A DNA stretch of 64,000 nt from Micrococcales bacterium. GTDB taxonomy: Bacteria > Actinomycetota > Actinomycetes > Actinomycetales > Dermatophilaceae. The DNA is taken from assembly GCA_021287075.1 (NCBI GenBank), contig JAJTBD010000003.1, positions 1-64,000 of the forward strand. Reading direction: 5' to 3'. Under the pieces are notes generated by a model. It did not search any database and was not told where the DNA came from. It was given only the letters and a program-made list of their open reading frames with translations. A program made the position numbers and the translations under genes. Positions 61,016 to 64,000 of this stretch are shown here, piece by piece; the first letter of the stretch is position 1, and every line of letters starts with the position of its first letter.

Positions 61016-62491
61016 TCAGTGCTGCTTGGTGGCCTGGCCGGGAGCCTCGGCAGACTTGCCGCGCTTCTGGAAGGCGTCCATGCCGTCCTTCATCGTGAAA
61101 TAGAGGTCGGTCTGGTCGATCAGGCCGACGACGTTGGCGGCGCCGGGGCCGTAGCCGGCGACGCGGACCTGGGCGCCGGTGTGCTGCTGCGAGCCGCCGA
61201 AGGGCGAGGTGCCATAGGCGACCAGCATCTCGGAGCCGTCGCCGGTGAGCAGCTTGGCGGTCAGGCCAGGCGTGGGCTCGTCGACGATCTGCGAGGTGTG
61301 GGCGTGGTCGGCCGTGACGATGACCAGGGTCTTGCCGTCGCGCTTGGCAAAGTCGAGCGCGGTGTCGATGGCGTCGTTGATCTGGTCGGTCTCACCGATC
61401 TGGCCGCAGGCGTCGGCGGCGTGGTCCTTCTTGTCGATCGAGGCCGACTCGACCTGGAGGAAGAAGCCGTTCTTGCGACCGGACTTGCTGGCCGAGAGCA
61501 GGTCGATGGCCTTGTCGGTCATGGTGCCCAGCGCCGGCATCTTGCGCCACTCGGCGTTGACGCTGCACTCCTGGGCCGGCTTGGTGCCGCCGTCGGCGGT
61601 GGCCAGCAGCGGGTTGAACTTGACCGGCATGTTGCCGGCGCTGAACAGGCCCAGCAGCGGCGTGGTCTGGTCGGCCGACTTGACGCGGCTGAGGGCGGCG
61701 GCGTTGGTCACGTAGTTGTAGCCGCGCTCCTTGGCCTGGGCCTCGAGCGTCTTGCCCGCCCACTTGCCGGCCTTGGCCGTCTCGGCGAAGGTGGCCGCGC
61801 CGCCACCGAGGGTGACGTCGGGACGGGTGTCGAGCAGCTGCTCGGTGATCGAGCCGCGGCCGCCCTTCTCCTTGGCGAAGGTCGGGCAGTTGGCGGTGGT
61901 GGCCTTGGGGCCGTAGCACTTGCGCAGGCTGACATTGGCGACCTGGACGGCGGGCGTGGCGTCCTGGATCTCGGAGGTCGTCACGTCACCGGTGGCGCGG
62001 CCGGTCTTCTTGGCGTACTGGAGGATCGTCTCGTACGGCTTCTCCTTGATGTCCACGGAGATGGCGTTGTCATAGGTCTTGACGCCGGTCGCCCAGGCGC
62101 TGCCGGTCGCGGCCGAGTCGGGGGCGTAGTCGGGCTTGCCGTCCTTGGCCACCGAGTAGTGCGTCATCTGGCCGGTCAGCGGCAGCGCGTCCATGCCGGA
62201 GAGGGCGCCACCGGCGCCGACGAGGTAGTTGCGGCCGATGGTGATCTCGGAGTCGCCCATCCCGTCGCCGATGATGAGGATGACGTTCTTGGCGCCGGAG
62301 CGCTTGATGGCCCGGTCGATCGTGGTGGTCTGGTCGCCGTCGAGGCGCGCGGCGCCTCCCTTGACGGAGACATCGCCGTTGGCGGCGCGGTTGAGGAGCG
62401 GGCCACCGGCGAAGGCATATGCCGTGGTGACGCCGCAGGCGAGGGCGGCGACCGCCGTCGCGGCCACGAGGGGCTTGCGGGTGTTCTTCAT
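61016..62491 (-). CDS. phoA: Secreted alkaline phosphatase
   Basis: A 491-residue exported enzyme. Signal peptide starts KNTRKPLVAATAVAALACGV and ends near residue 27. Metal and catalytic motifs match E. coli PhoA: IGDGMGDSEI (Asp), catalytic Ser in PDSAATGSAWATGVKT, ESASIDKKDHAADAC, and TADHAHTSQIV. It releases phosphate outside the cell. AAGGAG is 9 bases before ATG 62491. A bidirectional terminator and a GGCATAC motif lie beyond its stop. Confidence 0.93.
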   Translation of the reverse strand: MKNTRKPLVAATAVAALACGVTTAYAFAGGPLLNRAANGDVSVKGGAARLDGDQTTTIDRAIKRSGAKNVILIIGDGMGDSEITIGRNYLVGAGGALSGMDALPLTGQMTHYSVAKDGKPDYAPDSAATGSAWATGVKTYDNAISVDIKEKPYETILQYAKKTGRATGDVTTSEIQDATPAVQVANVSLRKCYGPKATTANCPTFAKEKGGRGSITEQLLDTRPDVTLGGGAATFAETAKAGKWAGKTLEAQAKERGYNYVTNAAALSRVKSADQTTPLLGLFSAGNMPVKFNPLLATADGGTKPAQECSVNAEWRKMPALGTMTDKAIDLLSASKSGRKNGFFLQVESASIDKKDHAADACGQIGETDQINDAIDTALDFAKRDGKTLVIVTADHAHTSQIVDEPTPGLTAKLLTGDGSEMLVAYGTSPFGGSQQHTGAQVRVAGYGPGAANVVGLIDQTDLYFTMKDGMDAFQKRGKSAEAPGQATKQH

Positions 62492-62705
62492 GCGTGAGGC
62501 TCCTTGCTGGGCGGGATGAGCACAGCCACACAACGACCGTCAGCCCACGTCAGGGGGTGGTCCCGGCGTACACGTCCCGAACGTTTCAGGACGCTTGGGT
62601 GAACCCGGCCGCGTCGGGCGCGCACGCGGCATACCCCCTGCTCGGCGGGCCGCGCGGGGCGGGGCCTCCCAGAAAGCGGTGGACGGGACTGGAACAATCG
62701 GCCGT

Positions 62706-63923
62706 ATGCGCCACATCGTCCAGAGCCGCAAGCTTCAGGGAGTCCGCTACGACGTGCGGGGGCCGATCCTCGTCGAGGCCCAGCGGCTCGAGGCCGAGGG
62801 GCACAAGATCCTCAAGCTCAACATCGGCAACACCGCGCCGTTCGGCTTCGAGGCGCCCGAGGCGATCCTCGCCGACATGACCCATCACCTGCCGCACGCG
62901 CAGGGATACTCCGACAGCCGCGGCATCTACTCCGCGCGCACGGCCGTCGCGCAGTACTACCAGTCCAAGGGCTTCCGCGACTGCGTCGTCGACGACATCT
63001 TCATCGGCAACGGTGTCTCCGAGCTGATCTCGATGGTGCTGACGGCATTCATCGACGACGGCAACGAGGTGCTCGTGCCCGCGCCCGACTACCCGCTGTG
63101 GACCGGCGCTGTCACCCTCGCCGGCGGCACGGCCGTGCACTATCTCTGCGACGAGGCCAACGGGTGGAACCCGGACCTGGCCGACATCGAGTCCAAGATC
63201 ACCCCCAACACCCACGCGCTGGTGATCATCAACCCCAACAACCCGACCGGCGCCGTCTACTCGGAGGACGTGGTCAAGGGCCTGATCGACATCGCCCGCC
63301 GCCACGACCTGGTCGTGATGGCCGACGAGATCTACGAGAAGATCATCTTCGACGACGCCGTCCACCACCACGCCGCGACGTTTGCCGCGGACGACGTGCT
63401 GTGCCTGACCTTCAGCGGGCTGTCCAAGGCCTACCGGGTCTGCGGCTATCGCGCCGGCTGGGTGATGATCTCCGGCCCCAAGCACATGGCCGAGGACTTC
63501 CTCGAGGGCCTGACCCTGCTGGCCAACATGCGCATGTGCGCCAATGTGCCTGCCCAGCACGCGATCCAGACCGCGCTCGGCGGCTATCAGTCGGTCAACG
63601 AGCTGGTCGTCCCCGGCGGCCGCTACTACGACCAGGCCAAGCTCGCCTCCCGCCTGCTCAACGAGATCCCCGGCGTCTCCTGCGTGGAGCCGATGGGCGC
63701 GCTCTACTGCTTCCCGCGTCTGGACCCAGAGGTCTATCCCATCGACGACGACCAGGAGTTCGTCATCGAGCTGCTGCGCGCCAAGAAGATCCTGGTCACC
63801 CACGGCACCGGCTTCAACTGGGTTGCGCCAGACCACTTCCGGCTCGTCACCCTCCCCGACGAGGAGGTCCTCACCGAGGCCATCGGCCGGATCGGCGAGT
63901 TCCTGGAGACCCAGCGCAGCTGA
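62706..63923 (+). CDS. PLP-dependent aminotransferase, AlaA/AspC type
   Basis: A 405-residue class I aminotransferase. It starts RHIVQSRKLQGVRYDVRGPI, the opening of AlaA-type alanine transaminases, with NPNNPTGAVYSEDVVKGL, the Asp of VVMADEIYEKI, and the PLP Schiff-base lysine in SGLSKAYRVCGYRAGW. It likely interconverts pyruvate and alanine with glutamate. Closest by pattern to mycobacterial Rv0337c. ATG 62706 fits the family start. The last 77 bases of the window hold nothing recognised beyond a GGCATAG near-motif. Confidence 0.9.
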   Translation: MRHIVQSRKLQGVRYDVRGPILVEAQRLEAEGHKILKLNIGNTAPFGFEAPEAILADMTHHLPHAQGYSDSRGIYSARTAVAQYYQSKGFRDCVVDDIFIGNGVSELISMVLTAFIDDGNEVLVPAPDYPLWTGAVTLAGGTAVHYLCDEANGWNPDLADIESKITPNTHALVIINPNNPTGAVYSEDVVKGLIDIARRHDLVVMADEIYEKIIFDDAVHHHAATFAADDVLCLTFSGLSKAYRVCGYRAGWVMISGPKHMAEDFLEGLTLLANMRMCANVPAQHAIQTALGGYQSVNELVVPGGRYYDQAKLASRLLNEIPGVSCVEPMGALYCFPRLDPEVYPIDDDQEFVIELLRAKKILVTHGTGFNWVAPDHFRLVTLPDEEVLTEAIGRIGEFLETQRS

Positions 63924-64000
63924 GCGCCGACGCGTCAGGCGGCCCCGCTGTCCGACCCGCTCAAGGGCTTCTCAGGCAGACCTGTGTCGCGGGGCATAGC

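Noticed and set aside
62597..62604. GTTCACCC on the minus strand upstream of phoA as a PhoP box
   Set aside because: Only one half-site is seen; PHO boxes need two direct repeats.

Overview
The window is chromosomal DNA from a very GC-rich actinobacterium. The evidence is WhiB-family regulation, a WhiB4/WblA-type gene divergent from a PonA2-type penicillin-binding protein with a metallophosphoesterase nearby (a layout also known in Mycobacterium and Streptomyces), an F420-dependent glucose-6-phosphate dehydrogenase, many leaderless start codons, and Ala/Gly/Arg-rich codon use. No mycolate genes are seen. A member of the Micrococcales, perhaps Intrasporangiaceae or a near relative, is my best guess; this is inference, not proof. 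I see no rRNA operon, CRISPR array, transposase, integrase or prophage, so this is mostly core chromosome with small repeat insertions.

Layout. 0-5 kb: whiB | ponA, yqeY, metallophosphoesterase, tRNA-Pro. 5-10.5 kb: acyl-CoA hydratase/hydrolase, MFS exporter, PPi-dependent phosphofructokinase, a LytR_C-domain protein. 10.6-18.4 kb: an ask-asd pair, the recR-DUF5063 pair, dnaX, a DsbA-like/DUF3817 pair and the SRP RNA. 18.4-28.2 kb: BenE-type transporter, tRNA-Ser(GGA), PrpE-like CoA ligase, CPBP protease, AEC carrier, CoA-transferase and a large membrane protein. 28.2-34.0 kb: HerA-like ATPase, ParB-like small protein, LytR_C protein, acyl-CoA carboxyltransferase, cupin, Fgd. 34.2-41.6 kb: regulator-target units (TetR with a permease, a winged-helix protein with a membrane protein, PadR), a secreted phosphatase, an L,D-transpeptidase and tRNA-Ser(CGA). 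41.7-48.5 kb: an AbiEi/DUF559 protein between two inverted repeats, tadA | upp, a small membrane protein, a PH-domain protein, an amino-acid permease and a cardiolipin-synthase-like protein. 48.5-56.5 kb: AEC carrier, coiled-coil membrane protein, acyl-CoA ligase, and a four-gene SDR plus glycosyltransferase operon. 56.5-64 kb: zinc alcohol dehydrogenase with a catalase-like partner, a SulP-STAS-gamma carbonic anhydrase fusion, alkaline phosphatase and an AlaA-type aminotransferase.

The most striking signal is not a gene. The octamer GTATGCCG/CGGCATAC occurs roughly sixty times by hand count (about once per kb, against a handful expected for this base composition). Singly it lies inside genes, in several reading frames. 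In pairs it forms inverted repeats just downstream of genes, with arms up to 25 bp. This is how DNA-uptake sequences of Neisseriaceae behave, but I know of no such system described in Actinobacteria. At least two other interspersed inverted-repeat families are also present. Other points: an aspartate-semialdehyde dehydrogenase with alanine at the catalytic-cysteine position, the SulP-gamma-CA fusion, 9-bp GTCACA repeat arrays resembling MtrA boxes, and clear palindromic operators beside the TetR, PadR and winged-helix genes.
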